This document shows positions 23,199-34,006 of a stretch of DNA of 64,000 bases, piece by piece. Each line of letters begins with the position of its first letter. Within the stretch, counting starts at the first letter, position 1. A model generated the notes under the pieces. That model worked only from the letters and a program-made list of their open reading frames with translations. It was not told where the DNA came from and made no database searches. The stretch comes from Lasioglossum baleicum (lineage: Eukaryota; Arthropoda; Insecta; Hymenoptera; Halictidae), in assembly GCF_051020765.1 (NCBI RefSeq), contig NW_027469222.1:186001-250000 (forward strand), given 5' to 3'. Position numbers and translations under genes: made by a program.

Positions 23199-23996
23199 GC
23201 GATATGCGTTATTCGTTATGCGTTATGCGATATGCGTTATGCGTTATGCGTTATGCGTTATGCGTTATGCGTTATGCGTTATGCGTTATGCGTTATGCGT
23301 TATGCGTTATGCGTTATGCGTTATGCGTTATGCGTTATGCGTTATGCGTTATGCGTTATGCGTTATGCGTTATGCGTTATGCGTTATGCGTTATGCGTTA
23401 TGCGTTATGCGTTATGCGTTATGCGTTATGCGTTATGCGTTATGCGTTATGCGTTATGCGTTATGCGTTATGCGTTATGCGTTATGCGTTATGCGTTATG
23501 CGTTATGCGTTATGCGTTATGCGTTATGCGTTATGCGTTATGCGTTATGCGTTATGCGATATGCGCTATGTGTTATGGGTTATGGGCTATGCTTTATGCG
23601 TTATGCGTCATGCGTTATGGGCTATGCGTTATGCGTTATGCGGTATGCGTTATGCGTTATGCGTTATGCGTTATGCGTTATGCGTTATGCGTTATGCGTT
23701 ATGCGTTATGCGTTATGCGTTATGCGTTATGCGTTATGCGTTATGCGTTATGCGATATGCGTTATTCGTTATGCGTTATGCGATATGCGTTATGCGTTAT
23801 GCGTTATGCGTTATGCGTTATGCGTTATGCGTTATGCGTTATGCGTTATGCGTTATGCGTTATGCGTTATGCGTTATGCGTTATGCGTTATGCGTTATGC
23901 GTTATGCGTTATGCGTTATGCGTTATGCGTTATGCGTTATGCGTTATGCGTTATGCGTTATGCGTTATGCGTTATGCGTTATGCGTTATGCGTTAT
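23199..23996 (+). repeat. J block, array, full F box, J block, array
   Basis: J 23199-23233, canonical run 23234-23555 (46 units), full F 23556-23646, canonical run, J 23752-23786, canonical run 23787-23996 (30 units). The F-then-J order at about 105-bp spacing recurs at 16.3, 20.4, 23.6 and 25.8 kb. Confidence 0.88.
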
Positions 23997-24192
23997 GCGT
24001 TACGCGTTACGCGTTACGCGTTATGCGTTATGCGTTATGGGTTATGCGTTATGCGTTATGCGTTACGCGTTACGCGTTACGCGTTACGCGTTACGCGTTA
24101 CGCGTTACGCGTTACGCGTTATGCATTATGCGTTATGCGTTATGCGTTATGCCTTATGCCTTATGCGTTAAGCGTTATGAGTTATGCGATAT
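23997..24192 (+). repeat. G block copy 4, head missing
   Basis: Begins directly with three vTAC (23997-24017), then vGGG, a run of eight vTAC (24060-24115, the longest in the window), vCAT 24123, double vCCT, vTAA, GAGTTAT, vGAT 24186-24192. The GAGCTAT-vTAC-vCCG-vACG-vGGC head is absent. The block is therefore 5'-truncated at a canonical/vTAC boundary. Confidence 0.9.
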
Positions 24193-24983
24193 GCGTTATG
24201 CGTTATGCGTTATGCGTTATGCGTTATGCGTTATGCGTTATGCGTTATGCGTTATGCGTTATGCGTTATGCGTTATGCGTTATGCGTTATGCGTTATGCG
24301 TTATGCGTTATGCGTTATGCGTTATGCGTTATGCGTTATGCGTTATGCGTTATGCGTTATGCGTTATGCGTTATGCGTTATGCGTTATGCGTTATGCGTT
24401 ATGCGTTATGCGTTATGCGTTATGCGTTATGCGTTATGCGTTATGCGTTATGCGTTATGCGTTATGCGTTATGCGTTATGCGTTATGCGTTATGCGTTAT
24501 GCGTTATGCGTTATGCGTTATGCGTTATGCGTTATGCGTTATGCGTTATGCGTTATGCGTTATGCGTTATGCGTTATGCGTTATGCGTTATGCGTTATGC
24601 GTTATGCGTTATGCGTTATGCGTTATGCGTTATGCGTTATGCGTTATGCGTTATGCGTTATGCGTTATGCGTTATGCGTTATGCGTTATGCGTTATGCGT
24701 TATGCGTTATGCGTTATGCGTTATGCGTTATGCGTTATGCGTTATGCGTTATGCGTTATGCGTTATGCGTTATGCGTTATGCGTTATGCGTTATGCGTTA
24801 TGCGTTATGCGTTATGCGTTATGCGTTATGCGTTATGCGTTATGCGTTATGCGTTATGCGTTATGCGTTATGCGTTATGCGTTATGCGTTATGCGTTATT
24901 CGTTATGCGTTATGCGTTATGCGTTATGCGATATGCGTTATGCGTTATGCGTTATGCGTTATGCGTTATGCGTTATGCGTTAT
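24193..24983 (+). repeat. 101-unit pure run and partial J block
   Basis: Pure run 24193-24899, then vTCG 24900, three canonical, vGAT 24928-24934 and seven canonical units. This is the right half of a J block, in the usual position before a G block. Confidence 0.88.
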
Positions 24984-25228
24984 GAGCTATGCGTTACCCG
25001 TTATGCGTTATGCGTTATGCGTTATACGTTATGGGCTATGCGTTACGCGTTATGCGTTATTCGTTATGCGTTACGCGTTACGCGTTACGCGTTATGCGTT
25101 ATGCGTTATGGGTTATGCGTTATGCGTTATGCGTTACGCGTTACGCGTTACGCGTTATGCATTATGCGTTATGCGTTATGCGTTATGCCTTATGCCTTAT
25201 GCGTTAAGCGTTATGAGTTATGCGATAT
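24984..25228 (+). repeat. G block copy 5 (245 bp)
   Basis: GAGCTAT 24984, vTAC-vCCG, vACG, vGGC, vTAC, canonical, vTCG, three vTAC, vGGG, a second run of only three vTAC (25131-25151), vCAT, double vCCT, vTAA, GAGTTAT 25215 and vGAT 25222-25228. The vTCG between vGGC and the vTAC run is unique to this copy. Confidence 0.9.
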
Positions 25229-25767
25229 GCGTTATGCGTTATGCGTTATGCGTTATGCGTTATGCGTTATGCGTTATGCGTTATGCGTTATGCGTTATGC
25301 GTTATGCGTTATGCGTTATGCGTTATGCGTTATGCGTTATGCGTTATGCGTTATGCGTTATGCGTTATGCGTTATGCGTTATGCGTTATGCGTTATGCGT
25401 TATGCGTTATGCGTTATGCGTTATGCGTTATGCGTTATGCGTTATGCGTTATGCGTTATGCGTTATGCGTTATGCGTTATGCGTTATGCGTTATGCGTTA
25501 TGCGTTATGCGTTATGCGTTATGCGTTATGCGTTATGCGTTATGCGTTATGCGTTATGCGTTATGCGTTATGCGTTATGCGTTATGCGTTATGCGTTATG
25601 CGTTATGCGTTATGCGTTATGCGTTATGCGTTATGCGTTATGCGTTATGCGTTATGCGTTATGCGTTATGCGTTATGCGTTATGCGTTATGCGTTATGCG
25701 TTATGCGTTATGCGTTATGCGTTATGCGTTATGCGTTATGCGTTATGCGTTATGCGTTATGCGTTAT
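25229..25767 (+). repeat. Pure array (left part of an 87-unit run)
   Basis: Canonical heptamers only. No module and nothing else is visible. The run continues to 25837, where the duplicated F box begins. Confidence 0.92.
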
Positions 25768-26740
25768 GCGTTATGCGTTATGCGTTATGCGTTATGCGTT
25801 ATGCGTTATGCGTTATGCGTTATGCGTTATGCGTTATGCGATATGCGCTATGTGTTATGGGTTATGGGCTATGCTTTATGCGTTATGCGTCATGCGTTAT
25901 GGGCTATGCGTTATGCGTTATGCGGTATGCGTTATGCGTTATGCGTTATGCGTTATGCGTTATGCGTTATGCGTTATGCGTTATGCGTTATGCGTTATGC
26001 GTTATGCGTTATGCGATATGCGTTATTCGTTATGCGTTATGCGATATGCGTTATGCGTTATGCGTTATGCGTTATGCGTTATGCGTTATGCGTTATGCGT
26101 TATGCGTTATGCGTTATGCGTTATGCGTTATGCGTTATGCGTTATGCGTTATGCGTTATGCGTTATGCGTTATGCGTTATGCGTTATGCGTTATGCGTTA
26201 TGCGTTATGCGTTATGCGTTATGCGTTATGCGTTATGCGTTATGCGTTATGCGTTATGCGTTATGCGTTATGCGTTATGCGTTATGCGTTATGCGTTATG
26301 CGTTATGCGATATGCGTTATTCGTTATGCGTTATGCGATATGCGTTATTCGTTATGCGTTATGCGTTATGCGTTATGCGATATGCGTTATGCGTTATGCG
26401 TTATGCGTTATGCGTTATGCGTTATGCGTTATGCGTTATGCGTTATGCGTTATGCGTTATGCGTTATGCGTTATGCGTTATGCGTTATGCGTTATGCGTT
26501 ATGCGTTATGCCTTATGCCTTATGCGTTATGCGTTATGCGTTATGCGTTATGCGTTATGCGTTATGCGTTATGCGTTATGCGTTATGCGCCATGCGTTAT
26601 CCGTTATGCGTTATCCGTTATGCGTTACGCGTTATGCGTTATGCGTTATGCGTTATGCGTTATGCGTTAAGCGTTATACGTTATGCGATATGCGTTATGC
26701 GTTATGTGTTATGCGTTATGCGTTATGCGTTATGCGTTAT
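25768..26740 (+). repeat. 973-bp block duplicated at +5,460 bp, second copy
   Basis: Identical by eye to 20308-21280: F box 25838-25928, J 26013-26047, double J 26307-26383, double vCCT 26510-26523, H head 26587-26628, start of an H core with vTAA 26664. It ends where the first copy has a second vGTG and this one does not. Confidence 0.92.
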
Positions 26741-26978
26741 GCGTTATGCGTTATGCGTTATGCGTTAAGCGTTATGCGTTGTGCGATATGCGTTATTCGT
26801 TATGCGTTATGCGTTATGCGTCATGCGTTATGCGTTATGCGTTCTGCGTTATGCGTCATGCGTTATGCGTTATGCGTTATGCGTTATGAGCTATGCGTTA
26901 CCCGTTATGCGTTATGCGTTATGCGTTATACGTTATGGGCTATGCGTTACGCGTTATGCGTTATGCGTTATACGTTAT
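26664..26978 (+). repeat. Truncated H core fused to truncated G block (chimeric junction)
   Basis: H core starts at vTAA 26664, lacks the second vGTG, and runs through GCGTTGT, vGAT, vTCG, vTCA, vTCT (26839) to vTCA (26853-26859). The last vTCT is missing. Four canonical units follow, then GAGCTAT at 26888 opens a G block: vTAC, vCCG, vACG, vGGC, vTAC, two canonical, vACG (26972-26978). Its vTAC runs, vCAT, vCCT and GAGTTAT tail are absent. Two modules otherwise never adjacent are joined at a canonical run, in register. Confidence 0.9.
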
Positions 26979-27601
26979 GCGTTATGCGTTATGCGTTATG
27001 CGTTATGCGTTATGCGTTATGCGTTATGCGTTATGCGTTATGCGTTATGCGTTATGCGTTATGCGTTATGCGTTATGCGTTATGCGTTATGCGTTATGCG
27101 TTATGCGTTATGCGTTATGCGTTATGCGTTATGCGTTATGCGTTATGCGTTATGCGTTATGCGTTATGCGTTATGCGTTATGCGTTATGCGTTATGCGTT
27201 ATGCGTTATGCGTTATGCGTTATGCGTTATGCGTTATGCGTTATGCCTTATGCGTTATGCGTTATGCGTTATGCGTTATGCGTTATGCGTTATGCGTTAT
27301 GCGTTATGCGTTATGCGTTATGCGTTATGCGTTATGCGTTATGCGTTATGCGTTATGCGTTATGCGTTATGCGTTATGCGTTATGCGTTATGCGTTATGC
27401 TTTATGCGTTATGCGTTATGCGTTATGCGTTATGCGTTATGCGTTATGCGTTATGCGTTATGCGTTATGCGTTATGCGTTATGCGTTATGCGTTATGCGT
27501 TATGCGTTATGCGTTATGCGTTATGCGTTATGCGTTATGCGTTATGCGTTATGCGTTATGCGTTATGCGTTATGCGTTATGCGTTATGCGTTATGCGTTA
27601 T
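26979..27601 (+). repeat. Near-pure array
   Basis: Canonical heptamers with one vCCT near 27,245 and one vCTT near 27,400. Nothing else seen. It separates the F/G/J island from the H/D super-repeats that resume on the right. Confidence 0.88.
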
Positions 27602-29288
27602 GCCTTATGCCTTATGCGTTATGCGTTATGCGTTATGCGTTATGCGTTATGCGTTATGCGTTATGCGCCATGCGTTATCCGTTATGCGTTATCCGTTATG
27701 CGTTACGCGTTATGCGTTATGCGTTATGCGTTATGCGTTAAGCGTTATACGTTATGCGATATGCGTTATGCGTTATGTGTTATGCGTTATGCGTTATGCG
27801 TTATGCGTTATGTGTTATGCGTTATGCGTTATGCGTTATGCGTTATGCGTTAAGCGTTATGCGTTGTGCGATATGCGTTATTCGTTATGCGTTATGCGTT
27901 ATGCGTCATGCGTTATGCGTTATGCGTTCTGCGTTATGCGTCATGCGTTATGCGTTATGCGTTCTGCGTTATGCGTTATGCGTTATGCGTTATGCGTTAT
28001 GCGTTATGCGTTATGCGTTATGCGTTATGCGTTATGCGTTATGCGTTATGCGTTATGCGTTATGCGTTATGCGTTATGCGTTATGCGTTATGCGTTATGC
28101 CTTATGCGTTATGCGTTATGCGTTATGCGTTATGCGTTATGCGTTATGCGTTATGCGTTATGCGTTATGCGTTATGCGTTATGCGCCATGCGTTATCCGT
28201 TATGCGTTATCCGTTATGCGTTACGCGTTATGCGTTATGCGTTATGCGTTATGCGTTATGCGTTATGCGTTATGCGTTATGCGTTATGCGTTATGCGTTA
28301 TGCGTTATGCGTTATGCGTTATGCGTTATGCGTTATGCGTTATGCGTTATGCGTTATGCGTTATGCGTTATGCGTTATGCGTTATGCGTTATGCGTTATG
28401 CGTTATGCGTTATGCGTTATGCGTTATGCGTTATGCGTTATGCGTTATGCGTTATGCGTTATGCGTTATGCGTTATGCGTTATGCGTTATGCGTTATGCG
28501 TTATGCGTTATGCGTTATGCGTTATGCGTTATGCGTTATGCGTTATGCGTTATGCGTTATGCGTTATGCGTTATGCGTTATGCGTTATGCGTTATGCGTT
28601 ATGCGTTATGCGTTATGCGTTATGCGTTATGCGTTATGCGTTATGCGTTATGCGTTATGCGTTATGCGTTACGCGTTACGCGTTATGCGTTATGCGTTAT
28701 GCGTTATGCGTTATGCGTTATGCGTTATGGGTTATGCGTTATGCGTTAAGCGTTATACGTTATGCGTTATGCGTTATGTGTTATGCGTTATGCGTTATGT
28801 GTTATGCGTTGTGCTTTACGGGTTATGCGATATGCGTTATGCGTTATGACTTTTTCATTGAACGTTATGCGTTATGCGATATGCGTTATGCGTTATGCGT
28901 TATGCGTTATGCGTTATGCGTTATGCGTTATGCGTTATGCGTTATGCGTTATGCGTTATGCGTTATGCGTTATGCGTTATGCGTTATGCGTTATGCGTTA
29001 TGCGTTATGCGTTATGCGTTATGCGTTATGCGTTATGCGTTATGCGTTATGCGTTATGCGTTATGCGTTATGCCTTATGCGTTATGCGTTATGCGTTATG
29101 CGTTATGCGTTATGCGTTATGCGCCATGCGTTATCCGTTATGCGTTATCCGTTATGCGTTACGCGTTATGCGTTATGCGTTATGCGTTAAGCGTTATACG
29201 TTATGCGATATGCGTTATGCGTTATGTGTTATGCGTTATGCGTTATGCGTTATGCGTTATGCGTTATGCGTTATGCGTTATGCGTAAT
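27602..29288 (+). repeat. H/D super-repeat copy 4 (1,687 bp)
   Basis: Double vCCT 27602-27615, head 27665-27706, core 27735-27965, single vCCT 28099, head 28183-28224, long pure run to about 28,665, vTAC pair, vGGG in place of the usual first vGTG, vTAA-vACG-vGTG-vGTG, D-a box 28799-28868, vCCT 29072, head 29121-29162, vTAA 29184, vACG, vGAT, vGTG, vGTA 29282-29288. Landmark order equals copies 1 and 3 some 19-24 kb away. Confidence 0.9.
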
Positions 29289-31395
29289 GCGTTATGCGTT
29301 ATGCGTTATGCGTTATGCGTTATGCGTTATGCGTTATGCGTTATGCGTTATGCGTTATGCGTTATGCGTTATGCGTTATGCGTTATGCGTTATGCGTTAT
29401 GCGTTATGCGTTATGCGTTATGCGTTATGCGTTATGCGTTATGCGTTATGCGTTATGCGTTATGCGTTATGCGTTATGCGTTATGCGTTATGCGTTATGC
29501 GTTATGCGTTATGCGTTATGCGTTATGCGTTATGCGTTATGCGTTATGCGTTATGCGTTACGCGTTACGCGTTACGCGTTACGCGTTATGCGTTATGCGT
29601 TATGCTTTATGCGTTATGCGTTATGCGTTATGCGTTATGCGTTATGCGTTATGCGTTATGCGTTATGCGTTATGCGTTATGCGTTATGCGTTATGCGTTA
29701 TGCGTTATGCGTTATGCGTTATGCGTTATGCGTTATGCGTTATGCGTTATGCGTTATGCGTTATGTGTTATGCGTTATGTGTTATGCGTTGTGCTTTACG
29801 GGTTATGCGATATGCGTTATGCGTTATGACTTTTTCATTGAACGTTATGCGTTATGCGTTATGCGTTATGCGTTATGCGTTATGCGTTATGCGTTATGCG
29901 TTATGCGTTATGCGTTATGCGTTATGCGTTATGCGTTATGCGTTATGCGTTATGCGTTATGCGTTATGCGTTATGCGTTATGCGTTATGCCTTATGCCTT
30001 ATGCGTTATGCGTTATGCGTTATGCGTTATGCGTTATGCGTTATGCGTTATGCGTTATGCGTTATGCGCCATGCGTTATCCGTTATGCGTTATCCGTTAT
30101 GCGTTACGCGTTATGCGTTATGCGTTATGCGTTATGCGTTATGCGTTATGCGTTATGCGTTATGCGTTATGCGTTATGCGTTATGCGTTATGCGTTATGC
30201 GTTATGCGTTATGCGTTATGCGTTATGCGTTATGCGTTATGCGTTATGCGTTATGCGTTATGCGTTATGCGTTATGCTTTATGCGTTATGCTTTATGCGT
30301 TATGCGTTATGCGTTATGCGTTATGCGTTATGCGTTATGCGTTACGCGTTACGCGTTATGCGTTATGCGTTATGCGTTATGCGTTATGCGTTATGCGTTA
30401 TGCGTTATGCGTTATGCGTTATGCGTTATGCGTTATGCGTTATGCGTTATGCGTTATGCGTTATGCGTTATGCGTTATGCGTTATGCGTTATGCGTTATG
30501 CGTTATGCGTTATGCGTTATGCGTTATGCGTTATGCGTTAAGCGTTATGCGTTATGCGATATGCGTTATTCGTTATGCGTTATGCGTTATGCGTTATGCG
30601 TTATGCGTTATGCGTTATGCGTTATGCGTTATGCGTTATGCGTTATGCGTTATGCGTTATGCGTTATGCGTTACGCGTTACGCGTTATGCGTTATGCGTT
30701 AAGCGTTATACGTTATGCGATATGCGTTATGCGTTATGTGTTATGCGTTATGCGTTATGCGTTATGCGTTATGCGTTATGCGTTATGCGTTATGCGTTAT
30801 GCGTTATCCGTTATGCGTTATGCGTTATGCGTTATGCGTTATGCGTTATGCGTTATGCGTTATGCGTTATGCGTTATGCGTTATGCGTTATGCGTTATGC
30901 GTTATGCGTTATGCGTTATGCGTTATGCGTTATGCGTTATGCGTTATGCGTTATGCGTTATGCGTTATGCGTTATGCGTTATGCGTTATGCGTTATGCGT
31001 TATGCGTTATGCGTTATGCGTTATGCGTTATGCGTTATGCGTTATGCGTTATGCGTTATGCGTTATGCGTTATGCGTTATGCGTTATGCGTTATGCGTTA
31101 TGCGTTATGCGTTATGCGTTATGCGTTATGCGTTATGCGTTATGCGTTATGCGTTATGCGTTATGCGTTATGCGTTATGCGTTATGCGTTATGCGTTATG
31201 CGTTATGCGTTATGCGTTATGCGTTATGCGTTATGCGTTATGCGTTATGCGTTATGCGTTATGCGTTATGCGTTATGCGTTATGCGTTATGCGTTATGCG
31301 TTATGCGTTATGCGTTATGCGTTATGCGTTATGCGTTATGCGTTATGCGTTATGCGTTATGCGTTATGCGTTATGCGTTATGCGTTATGCGTTAT
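29289..31395 (+). repeat. Array with first D-c box and one H head
   Basis: Pure array, run of four vTAC 29555-29582, vCTT near 29,604, and the first D-c box (TGA base 29829). Double vCCT near 29,990, head 30066-30107, two vCTT near 30,276-30,290, vTAC pair, vTAA ending 30541 with vGAT and vTCG, vTAC pair, vTAA ending 30702 with vACG-vGAT and vGTG, vCCG 30808. A pure run of 83 units (30815-31395) follows. Confidence 0.86.
29765..29848 (+). repeat. D-c box, first member of the 36-copy right-hand subfamily
   Basis: Same ten-unit core as D-a, but the two vGTG are separated by one canonical unit instead of two, and the box is not followed by vGAT. TGA bases for D-c: 29829, 31460, 32055, 34071, 34687, 36164 (deleted form), 37025, 37501, 38040, 39146, 39552, 41386, 41834, 43710, 44263, 44956, 45509, 46132, 46496, 47994, 48442, 51067, 51718, 52117, 54168, 54679, 56170, 56597, 56940, 58375, 58991, 59579, 61014, 61630, 62659 (short form), 63107. 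Each spans 64 bases before to 19 after, except the two marked. Confidence 0.94.
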
Positions 31396-34006
31396 GTGTT
31401 ATGCGTTATGTGTTATGCGTTGTGCTTTACGGGTTATGCGATATGCGTTATGCGTTATGACTTTTTCATTGAACGTTATGCGTTATGCGTTATGCGTTAT
31501 GCGTTATGCGTTATGCGTTATGCGTTATGCGTTATGCGTTATGCGTTATGCGTTATGCGTTATGCGTTATGCGTTATGCGTTATGCGTTATGCGTTATGC
31601 GTTATGCGTTATGCGTTATGCGTTATGCGTTATGCGTTATGCGTTATGCGTTATGCGGTATGCGTTATGCGTTATGCGTTATGCGTTATGCGTTACGCGT
31701 TACGCGTTACGCGTTATGCGTTAAGCGTTATACGTTATGCGATATGCGATATGCGTTATGCGTTATGTGTTATGCGTTATGCGTTATGCGTTATGCGTTA
31801 TGCGTTATGCGTTATGCGTTATGCGTTATGCGTTATGCGTTATGCGTTATGCGTTATGCGTTATGCGTTATGCGTTATGCGTTATGCGTTATGCGTTATG
31901 CGTTATGCGTTATGCGTTATGCGTTATGCGTTATGCGTTATGCGTTATGCGTTATGCGTTATGCGTTATGCGTTATGCGTTATGCGTTATGTGTTATGCG
32001 TTATGTGTTATGCGTTGTGCTTTACGGGTTATGCGATATGCGTTATGCGTTATGACTTTTTCATTGAACGTTATGCGTTATGCGTTATGCGTTATGCGTT
32101 ATGCGTTATGCGTTATGCGTTATGCGTTATGCGTTATGCGTTATGCGTTATGCGTTATGCGTTATGCGTTATGCGTTATGCCTTATGCCTTATGCGTTAT
32201 GCGTTATGCGTTATGCGTTATGCGTTATGCGTTATGCGTTATGCGTTATGCGTTATGCGCCATGCGTTATCCGTTATGCGTTATCCGTTATGCGTTACGC
32301 GTTATGCGTTATGCGTTATGCGTTATGCGTTATGCGTTATGCGTTATGCGTTAAGCGTTATACGTTATGCGATATGCGTTATGCGTTATGTGTTATGCGT
32401 TATGCGTTATGCGTTATGCGTTATGCGTTATGTGTTATGCGTTATGCGTTATGCGTTATGCGTTATGCGTTAAGCGTTATGCGTTATGCGATATGCGTTA
32501 TTCGTTATGCGTTATGCGTTATGCGTCATGCGTTATGCGTTCTGCGTTCTGCGTTATGCGTCATGCGTTATGCGTTATGCGTTCTGCGTTATACGTTATG
32601 CGTTATGCGTTATGCGTTATGCGTTATGCGTTATGCGTTATGCGTTATGCGTTATGCGTTATGCGTTATGCGTTATGCGTTATGCGTTATGCGTTATGCG
32701 TTATGCGTTATGCGTTATGCCTTATGCCTTATGCGTTATGCGTTATGCGTTATGCGTTATGCGTTATGCGTTATGCGTTATGCGCCATGCGTTATCCGTT
32801 ATGCGTTATCCGTTATGCGTTACGCGTTATGCGTTATGCGTTATGCGTTATGCGTTATGCGTTATGCGTTATGCGTTATGCGTTATGCGTTATGCGTTAT
32901 GCGTTATGCGTTATGCGTTATGCGTTATGCGTTATGCGTTATGCGTTATGCGTTATGCGTTATGCGTTATGCGTTATGCGTTATGCGTTATGCGTTATGC
33001 GTTATGCGTTATGCGTTATGCGTTATGCGTTATGCGTTATGCGTTATGCGTTATGCGTTATGCGTTATGCGTTATGCGTTATGCGTTATGCGTTATGCGT
33101 TATGCGTTATGCGTTATGCGTTATGCGTTATGCGTTATGCGTTATGCGTTATGCGTTATGCGTTATGCGTTATGCGTTATGCGTTATGCGTTATGCGTTA
33201 TGCGTTATGCGTTATGCGTTATGCGTTATGCGTTATGCGTTATGCGTTATGCGTTATGCGTTATGCGTTATGCGTTATGCGTTATGCGTTACGCGTTATG
33301 CGTTATGCGTTATGCGTTATGCGTTATGCGTTATGCGTTATGCGTTATGCGTTACGCGTTACGCGTTATGCGTTATGCGTTATGCGTTATGCGTTATGCG
33401 TTATGCGTTATGTGTTATGCGTTATGCGTTAAGCGTTATACGTTATGCGTTATGCGTTATGTGTTATGCGTTATGCGTTATGTGTTATGCGTTGTGCTTT
33501 ACGGGTTATGCGATATGCGTTATGCGTTATGACTTTTTCATTGAACGTTATGCGTTATGCGATATGCGTTATGCGTTATGCGTTATGCGTTATGCGTTAT
33601 GCGTTATGCGTTATGCGTTATGCGTTATGCGTTATGCGTTATGCGTTATGCGTTATGCGTTATGCGTTATGCGTTATGCGTTATGCGTTATGCGTTATGC
33701 GTTATGCGTTATGCGTTATGCGTTATGCGTTACGCGTTACGCGTTACGCGTTATGCGTTAAGCGTTATACGTTATGCGATATGCGATATGCGTTATGCGT
33801 TATGTGTTATGCGTTATGCGTTATGCGTTATGCGTTATGCGTTATGCGTTATGCGTTATGCGTTATGCGTTATGCGTTATGCGTTATGCGTTATGCGTTA
33901 TGCGTTATGCGTTATGCGTTATGCGTTATGCGTTATGCGTTATGCGTTATGCGTTATGCGTTATGCGTTATGCGTTATGCGTTATGCGTTATGCGTTATG
34001 CGTTAT
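31396..34006 (+). repeat. 2.6-kb H/D/L super-repeat, unit 1 (2,611 bp)
   Basis: D-c box (31460), array, vGGT 31655, L module 31690-31752 (three vTAC, canonical, vTAA, canonical, vACG, vGAT, vGAT), D-c box (32055), double vCCT 32173, head 32257, core 32348-32599, double vCCT 32719, head 32782, long pure run, vTAC groups, vTAA-vACG, D-a box 33482-33551, L module from 33727. The core is a subtype with two adjacent vTCT and a closing vACG. The next unit starts at the D-c box of 34071. Confidence 0.88.
31690..31752 (+). repeat. L module, prototype
   Basis: Three vTAC, canonical, vTAA, canonical, vACG, vGAT, vGAT, then two canonical and usually vGTG. The vTAA end positions with a vTAC run are 31724, 33761, 34384, 38339, 38906, 43981, 45227, 45906, 47754, 50778, 51485, 53564, 53935, 55902, 56679, 59493, 60284 and 62405. 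Forms without vTAC are at 42707, 43463, 43855, 44653, 44709, 45101 and 50652. The vTAA-vACG-vGAT part resembles the opening of the H core, with vGAT doubled. Many L copies lie a few hundred bases before a D-c box. Confidence 0.88.

Noticed and set aside
18990..26768. 2,592-codon open reading frame and some 150 shorter ones as genes
   Set aside because: All read the same MRYALCV repeat in three frames at once, start at whichever ATG follows a stop, and end at satellite variants. No composition or length signal of a real protein is present.
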